Assembly (NCBI GenBank): GCA_007116275.1
Contig: SKIU01000008.1
Coordinates: forward strand, 1 to 6,047
Source: a candidate division SR1 bacterium
Lineage (GTDB): Bacteria; Patescibacteriota; Gracilibacteria; Absconditabacterales; Absconditicoccaceae
Direction of reading: 5' to 3'
DNA length: 6,047 bases
Part shown: positions 5,428 to 6,047 of the stretch, one piece after another
Numbering within the stretch: the stretch's first letter is position 1
Layout: each line of letters opens with the position of its first letter
Notes under the pieces: model-generated
Seen by the model: only the letters and a program-made list of their open reading frames with translations
Database searches by the model: none
What the model was told of the DNA's origin: nothing
Program-made: the position numbers and the translations under genes

Positions 5428-6047
5428 ATGCAATTTCTTGATGAAGTAACTATACGCGTCCATTCTGGTAAAGGATGAAACGGTATAGTAGCCTGAAGAC
5501 ACGAAGCTGGAGTTCCCTATGGTTGACCATCAGGATGAAATGGATGAAAATGATGATCGGTTATCTTACAAGCAGTCCAAGATGACAATACGTTACTGTA
5601 TTATAAATATCATAGAGAGTTTAAAGCAAACGCTGGGGAACCAGGAAGATCCAAAGATCAGTACGGTGCAGACGCGGATGATCTCATTTTGTCCGTCCCT
5701 GTCGGTACAGTGGTGAGAGACAAACAAAAATGACATATTTTGCATCATTTTACTAAAGTAGGAGAAAAACGAACCATAGTCCCGTGATGAGCTGGTGGTC
5801 GAGGAAATATGCAGTTTAAAGATGCAGTAAATCAGTATCCAGAATTTGCCCTTTTGGGTGAACCGTCACAATATAAGGAGGTAACTTTAGAGTTACAGCT
5901 TTTCGCCGATGTTGCATTGATAGGAACACCGAGTGTTGGGAAATCCAGCCTAATTAATACCATATCAAATACCAAAGCAAAAGTAGCTGAATATTCATTT
6001 ACGACGCTTATCCCTCACTTGTGATCGGTACAAGTAGATGATGAAAA
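5428..6047 (+). CDS. obg: GTPase Obg, N-terminal part (3' end cut by window)
   Basis: Obg (ObgE/CgtA) is a conserved GTPase that binds the 50S subunit and acts in ribosome assembly and stress control. Seen: 206 residues with 11 TGAs read as Gly. Residues 1-157 are the glycine-rich Obg fold: MQFLDEVTIRVHSGKGGNG, then GGPSGGNGGKGG at about 32-43, VPVGTVVRD (90-98) and PGGAGGRGN (119-127). From about 158 comes the G domain, with P-loop GTPSVGKSS (166-174) and switch I FTTLIPHLG (191-199, canonical FTTLVPNLG). The DxxG, NKxD and SAx motifs lie beyond the window. Seven of the canonical Gly-rich fold positions are TGA, making this the clearest proof of the code. ATG 5428 gives the normal N terminus. 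No Shine-Dalgarno is visible. Confidence 0.97.

Noticed and set aside
1..6047. The many in-frame TGAs as evidence of pseudogenes or frameshift errors
   Set aside because: There are no TAA or TAG interruptions and no frameshifts in the six genes concerned, and the TGAs sit at conserved Gly positions. Recoding explains all of them.
1..6047. UGA as tryptophan (code 4, Mycoplasma-like)
   Set aside because: Trp is encoded by TGG in these genes, and TGA aligns with Gly-only motifs such as GGNGGKGG in Obg and GEN in the CAP protein.

Overview
The window reads as a fragment of a low-GC Patescibacteria/CPR genome that uses genetic code 25, in which UGA is glycine. That code is known from Absconditabacteria (SR1) and Gracilibacteria (BD1-5). 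The sequence shows this directly. Read with the standard code, almost every gene is broken by in-frame TGA. Read with TGA as Gly, long intact genes appear and the TGAs fall on family-conserved glycines: the GGNGGKGG run of Obg, the GEN motif of a CAP/SCP protein, and the T-x-R-x-E-G motif of the CCA-adding enzyme. I count roughly 57 in-frame TGAs over six genes. Trp is encoded by TGG, so this is not the Mycoplasma-type code. The choice between the two phyla is open.

Layout: (1) 1-1061, minus strand: the N-terminal 353 residues of a tRNA nucleotidyltransferase (CCA-adding / poly(A) polymerase family), running off the left edge. It carries two in-frame repeat-derived insertions, a palindromic element at 323-420 and a short tandem repeat around 101-152. 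(2) 1062-1186: a divergent promoter region with a consensus TTGACA-16-TATAAT promoter facing right. (3) 1187-1846, plus strand: a secreted CAP/SCP-domain protein of 219 aa. (4) A bidirectional terminator near 1835-1876. (5) 1907-4060, minus strand: a two-gene unit made of a 114-aa helical protein, with a clear promoter and Shine-Dalgarno, followed by an unrecognised 593-aa protein. (6) 4195-4485, plus strand: a 96-aa helical protein, divergent from that unit and possibly related to the 114-aa protein. (7) A bidirectional terminator shared with a convergent tRNA-Lys(CUU) at 4521-4593. (8) 4634-4671: a perfect 38-bp palindrome. (9) 4818-5258, plus strand: a DoxX-family membrane protein with cysteine-rich ends, followed by a terminator. 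(10) 5304-5427: an Obg leader region with a palindrome and a short repeat. (11) 5428 to the right edge: the N-terminal 206 residues of the GTPase Obg.

The genes do not form one pathway. tRNA maturation (CCA enzyme, CCA-less tRNA-Lys) and ribosome assembly (Obg) are housekeeping. The CAP and DoxX proteins are envelope or secreted functions. The 593-aa protein with its small partner is the main unexplained block. The most distinctive features are the pervasive recoding and a family of small GC-rich palindromes sharing an AGGCAGG/CCTGCCT core. One member lies inside a coding gene and is translatable only because UGA is sense.
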